Origin: Prorocentrum cordatum
Taxonomy: Eukaryota > Sar > Dinophyceae > Prorocentrales > Prorocentraceae
NCBI GenBank assembly: GCA_963575745.1
Contig: CAUYUJ010009544.1
Span: forward strand, 1 to 33,691
Reading direction: 5' to 3'
DNA length: 33,691 nt
Part shown: one piece after another, positions 19,890 to 30,304 of the stretch
Layout: each line of letters opens with the position of its first letter
Numbering within the stretch: position 1 is the first letter of the stretch
Program-made: the position numbers and the translations under genes
The notes under the pieces: model-generated
The model's input: the letters and a program-made list of their open reading frames with translations, nothing else
Told to the model about the DNA's origin: nothing
Databases searched by the model: none

Positions 19890-20353
19890 CTGATTCGCCC
19901 ATCGCATACACAAGCCGCAGTACTCCCGCGCGTCGCCATCTCCCGACGTCCGCCGGACTCCCACAGACGATTCCCACGCGGGATCTCGGCGAGGCGCAGC
20001 TGCGCCGTCATCCCCGAGCTTCCAACAAGACGCGGAGGCTCGCGGACGAGGGAGGCTTCCGCTTGGCGTTGGCCGCCCCGTCGCGTTGGGTCCGCGAGCT
20101 ACAAAGCTTGACGCACCCCGAGCGCGACTGGCCGGCCATTGCCGAAAGGAAAGCCAAGGGGTCACGTCCAGCCTCCACGCGGCGGCCCCTGGGGAAGGCT
20201 ACGCGTGCGACTCTTCGCCCGCGCGGGCCTAGGTCGCACGCGTAACTTTCGCGAAGGACGACTCTTCTCATTCATCCCTGGTACGCGGCCACTCACTCTT
20301 GCCGACGCCTGCACACTTCCCCCCTTGCTAGGGGGAGCGAGGGGGGTAGACCA
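19890..20353. repeat. Block-end module of unit 1
   Basis: Homologous to 26380-26851 and 30310-30798 (and more weakly to 7480-7850). Shared pieces include GACGTCCGCCG, CGGCGAGGCGCAG-like sequence, GGCTTCCGC, CACGTCCAGCCTCCACGCGG, CCCCTGGGGAAGGCTACGCG and GTAACTTTCGCGAAGGACGA. It ends at the poly-C/poly-G hairpin next to the first telomeric array. It shows that unit 1 is an A-type block with extra material (2641-19890) in its middle. Confidence 0.8.
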
Positions 20354-20463
20354 CCCTAAACCCTAAAAGCAATGACTCTGGGCGGATGGGGCGGGACTCA
20401 ACGCACCCATCCATCCCCCCCTACACCCTGGTGGGGAGGGGATAGGATGGTTCTGCTCGGAAG
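20319..20463. repeat. Telomere-proximal junction module J1
   Basis: In order: hairpin CCCCC-TTGCTA-GGGGG (20320-20335); two CCCTAAA units (20354-20367); GATGGGGCGGGA; and an inverted repeat at 20407-20450 in which CCATCC-ATCCCC pairs imperfectly with GGGGATAGGATGG. The long telomeric array starts 110 bases after the short one, the same spacing as at J3 and J4. Confidence 0.8.
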
Positions 20464-20697
20464 CCCTAAACCCTAAACCCTAAACCCTAAACCCAAACCC
20501 TAAACCCAAACCCTAAACCCTAAACCCTAAACCCTAAACCCTAAACCCTAAACCCTAAACCCTAAACCCTAAACCCTAAACCCTAAACCCTAAACCCTAA
20601 ACCCAAACCCTAAACCCAAACCCTAAACCCTAAACCCTAAACCCTAAACCCTAAACCCTAAACCCTAAACCCTAAACCCTAAACCCTAAACCCTAAA
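20464..20697. repeat. Interstitial telomeric array 1, (CCCTAAA)n
   Basis: About 33 units of CCCTAAA on the given strand, the orientation expected of a left chromosome end. Four units have the shortened form CCCAAA, in two identical pairs 110 bases apart (about 20491 and 20601); 14 x 7 plus 2 x 6 equals 110. A segment of the array was therefore duplicated as a block. The array is internal to the window and not a terminus here. Confidence 0.95.
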
Positions 20698-21024
20698 CTG
20701 CAAGCCACGGGCGGTGCATCGTCAGAAGCCCGTGGCGCCTGGCCGAGCGATCAGCGAGCCCGCCCATGCGCGAACGCCGCACCGACGAAGCGGCGATAGC
20801 CGCTGAGGAGGATTCGCATCCCGCGGGTATGCAACCCCGTGGGGTTCTCCCAAGAAAAGGAACCCCTAACCCTCAGCCGCAGCCTGCGGGTTCCCTGCAA
20901 CCGCCTACATCCCCTGGGGCTGCAAAACCGATGAAAATACAGCATGCGGCGCCCTTTCGGCCGTCCGTGGGGCCGCAAACCATATGAAAATACAGCATGC
21001 GGCGTCCTTTCGGGTGGCGCACGT
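20698..21024. repeat. Block B1 leader
   Basis: Starts CTGCAAGCC directly after the telomeric repeats. GCCACGGGC pairs perfectly with GCCCGTGGC across a 15-base loop (about 20703-20736). A degenerate telomeric tract, CCCCTAACCCT, lies at about 20866. ATGAAAATACAGCATGCGGC occurs twice, 52 bases apart (20932 and 20984). Short open frames overlap on both strands and no gene is called. The same leader begins block B2 at 30958. Confidence 0.8.
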
Positions 21025-21680
21025 TTCTAGCGCTCCCAAGCGCTCCCAGGCGCTCCCAAGCGCTCCCAGGCGCATCCCAGCGCTCCCAGGCGCTACCACG
21101 CGCTCCCAAGCGCTCCCAGGCGCTCCCAGGCGCTCCCAAGCGTTCCCAGGCGCTCCCCAGCGCTCCCAAGCGTTCCCAGGCGCTCCCAAGCGCTCCCAGG
21201 CGCTTTCGGCACGCTCCAAAGCGCTCCCAATGCACCCAGGCGCATGGCGCTCCCAGGCGCTCTCAGGCGCTCCCGGCACGCTCCCAGGCGCTCCCCGGCG
21301 CTCCCTGGCGCTCCCAAGCGCTCCCCGGTACTCCCAAGCGCTCCCTGCACGCTCCCAGGCGCTCCCAGCCTGCTCAGGCGCTCCCTGCGCGCTCCCAAGC
21401 GCTCCCTGGCGCCTCCGAGCGCTCCGGAGCGCTCCGAAGCACTCCCAGGCGCTCCGGCGCGCTCCCAAGCGCTCCTGGCACGCTCCCAGCACGCTCCCAA
21501 GCGCTCCTAGGCGTTCCCATGCGCTCCCAAGCTCCCACAGGTGGTCCCAAGTGCTCCCCGGCGTTCCCAAGCGCGTTGAAGCAGTCCAAGCGGTCCCATG
21601 GCGCTCCCAAGCGTTTTCATGCATTCGCAATCACTCGGCAGCGCTCCCTGGCGGCGCTTCCCGGCGCTCCCCCGCAGTGC
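21025..21680. repeat. 10-bp AGCGCT array, copy 1
   Basis: About 60 copies of the 10-base unit CGCTCCCAAG or CGCTCCCAGG, with some GCACGCTCCC variants, centred on GGCGCTCCC and AGCGCTCCC. No stop occurs in the unit in any frame and 10 is not a multiple of 3, so long frames on both strands are artefacts. The array is repeated at 31275-31945. Confidence 0.93.
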
Positions 21681-21683
21681 AGG

Positions 21684-22430
21684 TGCTGCCGCAGCCGTGC
21701 GCGCGCATCGTAGCGAGGGGGTGCCAGACCCACCCCCTCGCGCTCCCCCTTCCAGCCATGCGAAAGTCGCGCCGAAGGCGGCTGCGTCGACAATGCAATC
21801 GCTTCAGCGGGGGCGACGCCAACGGTCCTGCCCAATGGACAACCCACGGCCCGCACTCGCGGTGCACTCTGCGTGTCCTGTCACGCTCCCAGACGCTCCC
21901 ACGTGCTTCCACCTTGGGGAAACCTCGAGGCGCTCTCTCAGCGCTCCCAGAGAGCTCTCCCAAGGCATTCCAAGAGGTCTGCCATGGAGGTGCTGCCGCA
22001 GCCATGCACGCGCATCGTAGCGAGGGGGTGCCAGATCCACCCCCTCGCGCTCCCCCTTCCAGCCGTGCGAAATTCGCGCCGAAGGCGGCTGCGTCGACAA
22101 TGCAATCGCTTCAGCGGGGGCGACGCTAACGGTCAAGCCCAACGGGCAATTCACGGCTCGCGCTCGCGGTGCGCTCTGCGTGTCCTGTCGCGCTCCCAGA
22201 CGCTCCCACGTGCTTCCATCCTGGGGAAAGGTCGAGGCGCTCCCCCAGCGCTCCCAGAGAGCTCCCCCAAGGCATTCCAGGGGATCTGCCATGGACGTGC
22301 TGCCGCAGCCATGCGCGCGCATCGTAGCGAGGGGGTGCCAGACCCACCACCTCGCGCTCCTCCTCCCGCCTTCCGAAGCTCGCGTCGACAGCGTCTGCGG
22401 TTGATTGCAATCGCCTCAGCGGGGGCGACC
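21684..22430. repeat. 307-bp repeats, three copies in B1
   Basis: GCATCGTAGCGAGGGGGTGC marks each copy at 21705, 22012 and 22319, exactly 307 bases apart. Each carries an inverted repeat, GCGAGGGGGTG with CACCCCCTCGC over a 7-base loop (21713-21741, 22020-22048, and 22327-22355 with one arm mutated), and GCAATCGCTTCAGCGGGGGC. Open frames cross the copies in several phases and 307 is not a multiple of 3, so coding is unlikely. Confidence 0.88.
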
Positions 22431-23010
22431 TCAAAGCAAAACCCAAAGCCGCGGGCGAATACAACTGCCGTGCGCGTCGCCTTCAGCGAGGAGCCCGACG
22501 GCGCGGCTACTCGCTCGAGGCCCACGGGGGCCCATGGGATTGCCGCGCCAGCGCCCTCGCAGCGCTGCTTTCCAGCGCCGAAGGCAAATTCGGACCCCTG
22601 TGGATGTGCTGCGCCAGCGGCAGCCGTCTACGACGGCGGCTGCAAGGGCAGCCAGGCCAACGGCAAAAGCCAATGCAGGAGGCCCACTGGAACCAGGGGC
22701 AAAGCTGCGTCTGCGACAGGCCAACGCCGTAATTCAAAACCTCATGCGGCGACGCCTGGCCTTGAGGCCTCTCCTGTGCCTTCTGATTGCAATGAACGCC
22801 CGCAGGAGAAGAATCCGTCCTTCGGCAGAGCCTTGCGCCAACTGGGAGCCAGCCGAATGCAGCTAAACCCACGGCAATGATTGTTGGCCATGCGACGACG
22901 CTGGCTCTTGCGCCTGCGCAAAGCGCTTTGCGCGCGTACCAAGAACGCAATGCCAAAACCGCGTCGTCGTGCTTCCCGCGCAATATTCGCATTCGCAAAC
23001 AACACGAAAG
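22431..23010. other. Block B1 right-hand unique segment
   Basis: Non-tandem, GC-rich, also present at 32700-33190 and in part at 33500-33691. Three forward frames are open for 90-180 codons. They include Arg/Ala-rich and Cys-containing peptides, but no known domain is visible and B1-B2 differences are spread across frames. A decayed gene cannot be excluded. Confidence 0.55.
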
Positions 23011-23183
23011 CCCCCCTGGATAGGGGGGTTGGGGGGAGAAACCCTAAACCCTAAAGGGCTTTACTGTGGGTGGTCTGGGGCGGGAGTGCAAGTTCATAGC
23101 GCGCGCGGCTTGGGCAGCGATCCCCCCCCAACAACCTTGATGTGGGGGGGGTCGCAGCCAGCGCGCGCATGCGCCAATGCAGG
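23011..23183. repeat. Telomere-proximal junction module J2
   Basis: Hairpin CCCCCC-TGGATA-GGGGGG (23011-23028), two CCCTAAA units (23042-23055), GGGTGGTCTGGGGCGGGA, then an extended inverted repeat at 23099-23168. In it GCGCGCGC, GGCT, GCGA and CCCCCCCCA on the left pair with their complements on the right, with two small bulges. The primary sequence differs from J1, J3 and J4 but the order of parts is the same. Confidence 0.8.
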
Positions 23184-23267
23184 CCCTAAACCCTAAACCC
23201 TAAACCCTAAACCCTAAACCCTAAACCCTAAACCCTAAACCCTAAACCCTAAACCCTAAACCCTCAA
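23184..23267. repeat. Interstitial telomeric array 2, (CCCTAAA)n
   Basis: Eleven regular CCCTAAA units followed by a degenerate CCCTCAA before CTGCAGGC. Same orientation as array 1. Confidence 0.95.
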
Positions 23268-23456
23268 CTGCAGGCGCGGACCTGGGGGCGCGCACCGCCA
23301 CGCCTGTAAGGATCTGCTAGTGAGAGCGAGCTGCAAGTCGAGCTCACCGCGACCATAGGCCTGCCGGCCCGAGGCGGTGCTTCGCTTGCACAATGATAAC
23401 CCCTAACCCTCGGCCGGATGCTCGCGGACTCGGCCGGATGCTCGCGGATACCGCTC
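23268..23456. repeat. Block A2 leader
   Basis: Begins CTGCAGGCGCGG. An imperfect inverted repeat (CAGGCG-C-GG with CC-A-CGCCTG) spans about 23270-23308. A degenerate CCCCTAACCCT tract follows at about 23399, then a short direct duplication of CGGCCGGATGCTCGCGGA (absent from A3). The rest matches 27089-27261 almost exactly. Confidence 0.8.
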
Positions 23457-23995
23457 AACTTCTCCCCCAGAGCTCTCCCCCAGAGCTCCCCCCCAGATCT
23501 CTCCCCCAGAGCTCTCCCCAGAGCTCCCCCCCAGAGCTCTCCCCCAGAGCTCCCCTCCAGGGCTTCCCCCCAGAGCTCTCCCCCAGAGCTCTCCCCCAGA
23601 GCTCTCCCCCAGAGCTCTCCCCCAGAGCTCTACCCCAGAGCTCTCCCCCAGAGCTCCCTCCCAGAGCTCTCCCCCAGAGCTCTCCCCCAGAGCTCTCCCC
23701 CAGAGCTCTCCCCCGGAGCTCTCCCCAGAGCTCTCCCCCAGAGCTCTCCCCAAGAGCTCTCCCCCAGAGCTCTCTCCCAGAGCTCTCCCCCAGAGCTCTC
23801 CCCCAGAGCTTTCTCCCAGAGCTCTCCCCCAGAGCTCTCCCCCAGAGCTCTCCCCCAGAGCTCTCCCCCAGAGCTCTCCCCCAGAGCTCTCCCCCAGAGC
23901 TCTCCCCCAGAGCTCTCCCCCGGAGCTCTCCCCCGGAGCTCTCCCTCCAGAGCTCTCCCCCAAAGCTCTCCCCCAGAGCTCCCCTCCAGAGCTCT
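23457..23995. repeat. 13-bp GAGCTC tandem array, copy 2
   Basis: Same 13-base unit as at 282-695, about 41 copies, with several units shortened (CCCCAGAGCTC) or carrying AGATCT, TACCCC or AAAGCTC. Confidence 0.95.
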
Positions 23996-24275
23996 TGGCG
24001 TGAAGGAGCCCCCAGAGGATCGTTCCACTCCCACCCCCTCCCCAACAGGGTAGTGAACAAAACCATATCCTCAAGGGGCGTGCGCCAGACCTCTGGAGAG
24101 CTAAACAAGGAAAATCCGATATACCGGATCCACATTCCCCCGGCTCGGCGCGGTGCCGTGCCGGGCTCTCATTTCGGCTCGGGCTCCGAACTTGGGCGAC
24201 ACTCCGAGCTCGGGCTGTCTCGGTGGGCGACTGTGGCGCCGGTCTGCGTTCTCCTGTGGGCTTGGTTTGTGTCCC
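23996..24275. other. Conserved spacer between the arrays, copy 2
   Basis: Counterpart of 696-955 with small indels, including an insertion of CACTCCCACCCCCTCCCCAA near 24026. No gene. Confidence 0.7.
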
Positions 24276-26360
24276 TTGGGTACTCCTTTGGCCGCAGACT
24301 CTCTCAAGGGTGTCTGTTTCGAGCTCCCTTGAATGCTGTTTCGGCCGCGGGCTCTCTCAAACGTGTCTGTTTCGAGCTCCCTTGGGTGCTGCTTCGGCCG
24401 CGGGCTCTCTCAAGCCGTCTGTTTCGAGCTCCCTTGGGTGCTGCTTCGGCCGCGGGCTCTCTCAAGCGCGTCTGTTTCGAGCTCTCTTGGGTGCTCCTTT
24501 GGCCGCGGGATCTCTCAAGGGTTTTGTTTATTTTTTTGTTTTCCTTGTTTTTTTATTTCTATTTCTTTGTTTGTCTGTTTCGAGCTCCCTTGGGTGCTGT
24601 TTCGGCCGCGGGCTCTCTCAAGCGTGTCTGTTTCGAGCTCACCTGGGTGCTGCTTCGGCCGCGGGCTCTCTCAAGCCGTATGTTTCGAGCTCCCTTGGGT
24701 GCTGCTTCGGCCGCGGGCTCTCTCAAGCGCGTCTGTCTCGATCTCCCTTGGCTGCTCCTTTGGCCGCGGACTCTCTCAAGGGTGTCTGTTTCGAGCTCCC
24801 TTGAGTGCTGTTTCGGCCGCGGGCTCTCACCAGCGCGTCTGTTTCGAGCTTCCCTGGTGCTGCTTCGGCCGCGGGCTCTCTCAAGCGCGTCTGTTTCGAG
24901 CTCGCTTGGGTGCTGCTGCGGCCGGGGGCTTTCTCAAGCGCGTCTGTTTCGAGTTCCCTTGGGTGCTCCTTTGGCCGCAGACTCTCTCAAGGGTGTCTGT
25001 TTCGAGCTCCCTTGGGTGCTGTTTCGGCCGCGGGCTCTCTCAAGCGTGTCTGTTCGAGCTCCCCTGGATGCTGCTTCGGCCGCGGGCTTTCTCAAGCGCG
25101 TATGTTTCGAGCTCCCTTGGATGCTCTTGTGGCCGCGGACTCTCTCAAGGGTGTCTGTTTCGAGCTCCCTTGGGGTGCTGCTTCGGCCGCGTGCTCTCTC
25201 AAGCGCGTGTGTTTCGAGCTTTTTGGTGCTACTTCGGCCGCGGGCTCTCGTCTCTTTCGAGCTGCCTTGGGTGCTGCTTTGGCCGCGGACTCTCTCAAGG
25301 GTGTCTGTTTCGAGCTCCCTTGGGTGCTGTTTCGGCCGCGGGCGCTCTCAAGCGTGTCTGTTTCGAGCTCCCTTGGGTGCTCCTTGGCCGCAGACTCTCT
25401 CAAGGGTGTCTGTTTCGAGCTCCCTTGGGTGCTGCTTCGGCCGCGGGCTCTCTCAAGCGCGTTTGTTTCGAGCTCCCTTGGGTGCTCCTTTGCCCGCGGA
25501 CTCTCTCAAGGGTGTCTGTTTCCAGTTCCCTTGGATACTGTCTTGGCTTTCTCAAACGTGTCTGTTTCGAGCTCCCTGCGGTGCTGCTTCGGCCGCGGGC
25601 TCTCTCAAGCCGTCTGTTTCGAGCGTCCTTGGGTGCTGCTTCGGCCGCGGGCTCTCTCAAGCGCGTCTGTTTCGAGCTCCCTTGGGTGCTCCTTTGGCCG
25701 CGGACTCTCTCAAGGGTGTCTGTTTCGAGCTCCCTTGAGTGCTGTTTCCGTCGCGGGCTCTCACAAGCGCGTCTCTTTCGGGCTCCCCTGGGTGCTGCTT
25801 CGGCCGCGTGCTCTCTCAAGCGTGCTGTTTCGAGCTCCCTTGGGTGCTGCTGCGGCCGGGGGCTCTCTCAAGCGCGTCTGTTTCGAGCTCCCTTGGTGCT
25901 CCTTTGGCCGCAGACTCTCTCAGGGGTGTTGTTTCGAGCTCCCTTGGGTGCTGTTTCGGCCGCGGGCTCTCACAAGCACGTCTGTTTCGAGCTCCCTCTG
26001 GGTGCTGCTTCGGCCGCGGGCTCTCTCAAGCGCGTCTGTTTCGAGCTCCCTTGGATGCTCCTTTGGCCGCGAGCTCTCACAAGCGCGTCTGTTTCGAGCT
26101 CCCCTGGGTGCTGCTTCGGCCGCGTGCTCTCTCAAGCGCATCTGTTTCGAGCTCCCCTGGGTGCTGCTTCGGCCGCGTGCTCTCTCAAACGCGTCTGTTT
26201 CGAGCTTTTTGGTGCTGCTTTGGCCGCGGGCTCTCTCAAGCGCGTCTGTTTCGAGCTGCCTTAGGTGCTGCTTTGGCCGCGGGCTCTCTAAAGCGGTCTG
26301 TTTCGAGCTCTTTTCGGTGCTGCTTTGGCCGCGGGCTCTCTCAAGCGCGTCTTTTTCGAG
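24276..26360. repeat. 53-bp tandem array, copy 2
   Basis: About 39 units of the 53-base repeat, more degenerate than copies 1 and 3. It is interrupted at 24521-24572 by a T-rich stretch. Unit order broadly follows copy 3, with several deletions of one or more units. Confidence 0.95.
24521..24572. repeat. T-rich insertion inside the 53-bp array
   Basis: About 50 bases of mostly T (GTTTTGTTTATTTTTTTG and similar) placed after CTCTCAAGG and before TGTCTGTTTCGAG. Matching units at about 1197 and 28273 read straight across, so this is an insertion specific to A2. No target-site duplication or poly-A gene copy is evident. Confidence 0.85.
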
Positions 26361-26851
26361 CTTCGCTTCTCTCGCCACCGCACGCGCACTCCTCCCGCAG
26401 CGCTCACGCGCGTCGCAGAGCCGACGTCCGCCGACCCCACGAACAACGGCGCCCCCGCGAACTCTCGGCAAGGCGCAGTTGTGCCCTCGTCCGCGGACTT
26501 GCACCAGGAACGCGGAAGCTCGCAGTCGAGGGGGGCTTCCGCGCGGGAGTAGCCGCCGCGCCGCGCCGAGTCCGCGAGCGAGAAAGCCCGTCGGACCCCG
26601 CGCGCGGCGCGGCGCCCACTGCCGCGCGGAAACCCAGGGGGCCACGTCCAGCCTCACGCGGCGGCCCCTGGGGAAGGCTACGCGGGCGACTCTGCACCCG
26701 CAAGGGTCGCGGTCGCGCGCGTAACTTTCGCGAAGGACGACTCTCGAATCGCGCTTATGCTGACATATCTGTTTCTGGGACGCACATCACTCACTCAGGC
26801 TGACGCCAGCACTCCTTCCCCCCTTGATAGGGGGGAGCGTGGGAGGTAGAT
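26361..26851. repeat. Block-end module of A2
   Basis: Nearly identical to 30305-30798. It contains TCTCTCGCCACCGCACGCGC, the CCAGCCTC/CCCCTGGGGAAGG core, CTTTCGCGAAGGACGACTC, and CTCACTCAGGCTGACGCCAG. It ends in the hairpin CCCCCC-TTGATA-GGGGGG (26818-26835). Frames across it are open to about 26724 and 26803 but are not supported as genes. Confidence 0.85.
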
Positions 26852-26961
26852 CCCTAAACCCTAAAAGCAATGACTCTGGGTGGATGGGGTGGGACAGAAC
26901 GCATCCATCCATCCCCCCCCACCTCCTGAGGAGGGGGTGATAGGATGGTTCTGCGCAGAAA
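26852..26961. repeat. Telomere-proximal junction module J3
   Basis: Two CCCTAAA units (26852-26865), GGGTGGATGGGGTGGGA (potential G-quadruplex), and an inverted repeat at 26905-26948 (CCATCCATCCCCC with GGGGGTGATAGGATGG). Confidence 0.82.
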
Positions 26962-27088
26962 CCCTAAACCCTAAACCCTAAACCCTAAACCCTAAACCCT
27001 AAACCCTAAACCCTAAACCCTAAACCCTAAACCCTAAACCCTAAACCCTAAACCCTAAACCCTAAACCCCTAAACGCTAAACCCTAAA
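26962..27088. repeat. Interstitial telomeric array 3, (CCCTAAA)n
   Basis: About 18 units. Near the right end are an 8-base CCCCTAAA and a CGCTAAA variant, after which CTGCAGGC begins block A3. Confidence 0.95.
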
Positions 27089-27261
27089 CTGCAGGCGCGG
27101 ACCTGGGGGCGCGCACCGCCACGCCTGTAAGGATCTGCTAGTGAGAGCGAGCTGCAAGTCGAGCTCACCGCGACCATAGGCCTGCCGGCCCGAGGCGGTG
27201 CTTCGCTTGCACAATGATAACCCCTAACACTCGGCCGGATGCTCGCGGATACCGCTCAACT
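27089..27261. repeat. Block A3 leader
   Basis: Same as the A2 leader: CTGCAGGCGCGG, an inverted repeat, a degenerate CCCCTAACACT tract at about 27219, then GGCCGGATGCTCGCGGATAC in a single copy. Confidence 0.82.
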
Positions 27262-27771
27262 TCTCCCCCAGAGCTCTCCCCCAGAGCTCTCCCCCAGATC
27301 TCTCCCCCAGAGCTCTCCCCAGAGCTCCCCCCCAGAGCTCTCCCCCAGAGCTCCCCTCCACGGCTTCCCCCCAGAGCTCTCCCCCAGAGCTCTCCCCCAG
27401 AGCTCTCCCCCAGAGCTCTCCCCCAGAGCTCTCCCCCAGAGCTCTCCCCCAGAGCTCTCCCCCTGAGCTCTCCCCCAGAGCTCTCCCCCAGAGCTCTCCC
27501 CAAGAGCTCTCCCCCAGAGCTCTCTCCCAGAGCTCTCCCCCAGAGCTCTCCCCCAGAGCTTTCTCCCGGAGCTCTCCCCCAGAGCTCTCCCCCAGAGCTC
27601 TCCCCCAGAGCTCTCCCCCAGAGCTCTCCCCCAGAGCTCTCCCCCAGAGCTCTCCCCCAGAGCTCTCCCCCGGAGCTCTCCCCCAGAGCTCTCCCCCGGA
27701 GCTCTCCCCCAGAGCTCTCCCTCCAGAGCTCTCCCCCAGAGCTCTCCCCCAGAGCTCCCCTCCAGAGCTCT
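27262..27771. repeat. 13-bp GAGCTC tandem array, copy 3
   Basis: About 39 copies of the 13-base unit, with the same early irregular units (AGATCT and a shortened CCCCAGAGCTCC) as copy 2. This indicates recent duplication of the whole block. Confidence 0.95.
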
Positions 27772-28035
27772 TGGCGTGAAGGAGCCCCCAGAGGATCGTT
27801 CCCAGGGTAGTGAACAAAACATATCCTCAAGGGCGTGCGCAGACCTCTCTGGGAGAGCTAAACCAAGGAAAATTACTGATATACCGGATTCACATTCCCC
27901 CGGGCTCCGGCGCGGTGCCGGCTCGGGCTCTGATTCCGGCTCGGGCTCCGAACTTGGGCGAAACTCCGAGCTCGGGCTGGCTCAGTGGGCGACTGTGGCG
28001 CCGGTCTGCGTTCTCCTGTGGGCTTGGTTTGTGTC
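27772..28035. other. Conserved spacer between the arrays, copy 3
   Basis: Closer to copy 1 (696-955) than to copy 2, differing from it at only a few positions. This suggests exchange between units beyond simple A2/A3 duplication. Confidence 0.72.
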
Positions 28036-30304
28036 CCTTGGGTGCTCCTTTGGCCGCAGACTCTCTCAAGGGTGTCTGTTTCGAGCTTCCTTGAATGCTG
28101 TTTCGGCCGCGGGCTCTCTCAAGCGTGTCTGTTTCGAGCTCCCTTGGGTGCTGCTTCAGCCGCGGGCTCTCTCAAGCCGTCTGTTTCGAGCTCCCTTGGG
28201 TGCTGCTTCGGCGCTCTCAAGCGCGTCTCTTTCGAGCTCTCTTGGGTGCTCCTTTGGCCGCGGGCTCTCTCAAGGGTGTCTGTTTCGAGCTCCCTTGGGT
28301 GCTGCTTCGGCCGCGGGCTCTCTCAAGCGTGTCTGTTTCGAGCTCCCCTGGGTGCTGCTTCGGCCGCGGGCTCTCTCAAGCCGTATGTTTCGAGCTCCTT
28401 TGGGTGCTGCTTCGGCCGCGGGCTCTCTCAAGCGCGTCTGTCTCGAGCTCCCTTGGCTGCTCCTTTGGCCGCAGACTCTCTCAAGGGTGTATGTTTCGAG
28501 CTCCCTTGAGTGCTGTTTCGGCCGCGGGCTCTCACCAGCGCGTCTGTTTCGAGCTCCCCTGGTGCTGCTTCGGCCGCAGGCTCTCTCAAGCGCGTCTGTT
28601 TCGAGCTCGCTTGGGTGCTGCTTTGGCCGGGAGCTTTCTCAAGCGCGTCTGTTTCGAGCTCCCTTGGGTGCTCCTTTGGCCGCAGACTCTCTCAAGGGTG
28701 TCTGTTTCGAGCTCCCTTGGGTGCTGTTTCGGCCGCGGGCTCTCTCAAGCGTGTCTGTTTCGAGCTCCCCTGGATGCTGCTTCGGCCGCGGGCTTTCTCA
28801 AGCGCGTATGTTTCGAGCTCCTTGGATGCTCTTGTGGCCGCGGACTCTCTCAAGGGTGTCTGTTTCGAGCTCCCTTGGGTGCTGCTTCGGCCGCGTGCTC
28901 TCTCAAGCGCGTCTGTTTCGAGCTTTTTGGTGCTGCTTCGGCCGCGGGCTCTCTCAAGCGCGTCTCTTTCGAGCTGCCTTGGGTGCTGCTTTGGCCGCGG
29001 ACTCTCTCAAGGGTGTCTGTTTCGAGCTCCCCTGGGTGCTGTTTCGGCCGCGGGCGCTCTCAAGCGTGTCTGTTTCGAGCTCCCTTGGGTGCTCCTTTGG
29101 CCGCAGACTCTCTCAAGGGTGTCTGTTTCGAGCTCCCTTGGGTGCTGCTTCGGCCGCGGGCTCTCTCAAGCGCGTTTGTTTCGAGCTCCCTTGGGTGCTA
29201 CTTTGCCCGCGGACTCTCTCAAGGGTGTCTGTTTCGAGCTCCCTTGGATACTGTTTCGGCCGCGGGCTCTCTCAAGCGTGTCTGTTTCGAGCTCCCTTGG
29301 GTGCTGCTTCGGCCGCGGGCTCTCTCAAGCCGTCTGTTTCGAGCTCCCTTGGGTGCTGCTTCGGCCGCGGGCTCTCTCAAGCGCGTCTGCTTCGAGCTCC
29401 CTTGGGTGCTCCTTTGGCCGCGGACTCTCTCAAGGGTGTCTGTTTCGAGCTCCCTTGGATACTGTTTCGGCCGCGGGCTCTCTCAAGCGTGTCTGTTTCG
29501 AGCTCCCTTCGGTGCTGCTTCGGCCGCGGGCTCACTCAAGCCGTCTGTTTCGAGCGTCCTTGGGTGCTGCTTCGGCCGCGGGCTCTCTCAAGCGCGTCTG
29601 TTTCGAGCTCCCTTGGGTGCTCCTTTGGCCGCGGACTCTCTCAAGGGTGTCTCTTTCGAGCTCCCTTGAGTGCTGTTTCCGCCGCGGGCTCTCACAAGCG
29701 CGTCTCTTTCGAGCTCCCCTGGGTGCTGCTTCGGCCGCGTGCTCTCTCAAGCGCTTCTGTTTCGAGCTCCCTTGGGTGCTGCTGCGGCCGGGGGCTCTCT
29801 CAAGCGCGTCTGTTTCGAGCTCCCTTGGTGCTCCTTTGGCCGCAGACTCTCTCAAGGGTGTTGTTTCGAGCTCCCTTGGGTGCTGTTTCGGCCGCGGGCT
29901 CTCACAAGCGCGTCTGTTTCGAGCTCCCTCTGCGTGCTGCTTCGGCCGCGGGCTTTTTCAAGCGCGTCTGTTTCGAGCCCTCTTGGATGCTCCTTTGGCC
30001 GCGGGCTCTCACAAGCGCGTCTGTTTCGAGCTCCCCTGGGTGCTGCTTCGGCCGCGTGCTCTCTCAAGCGCATCTGTTTCGAGCTCCCCTGGGTGCTGCT
30101 TCGGCCGCGTGCTCTCTCAAGCGCGTCTGTTTCGAGCTTTTTGGTGCTGCTTCGGCCGCGGGCTCTCTAAAGCGCGTCTGTTTCGAGCTGCCTTAGGTGC
30201 TGCTTTGGCCGCGGGCTCTCTAAAGCGGTCTGTTTCGAGCTCTTTTCGGTGCTGCTTTGGCCGCGGGCTCTCTCAAGCGCGTCTTTTTCAAGCTTCCTTT
30301 GGTG
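28036..30304. repeat. 53-bp tandem array, copy 3
   Basis: About 43 units. The order of unit variants is close to copy 1 in its first part and to copy 2 overall. All three forward frames stay open for 500-800 codons, as expected from a stop-free unit whose length is not a multiple of 3. Confidence 0.95.

Noticed and set aside
19729-19890. Helitron 3' end near CTGCTTAATG
   Set aside because: The sequence does not fit CTRR and there is no clear hairpin at the right distance. Termini could not be assigned on either side.
20464-20697. True chromosome terminus
   Set aside because: The array is flanked on both sides by long non-telomeric sequence in this window.
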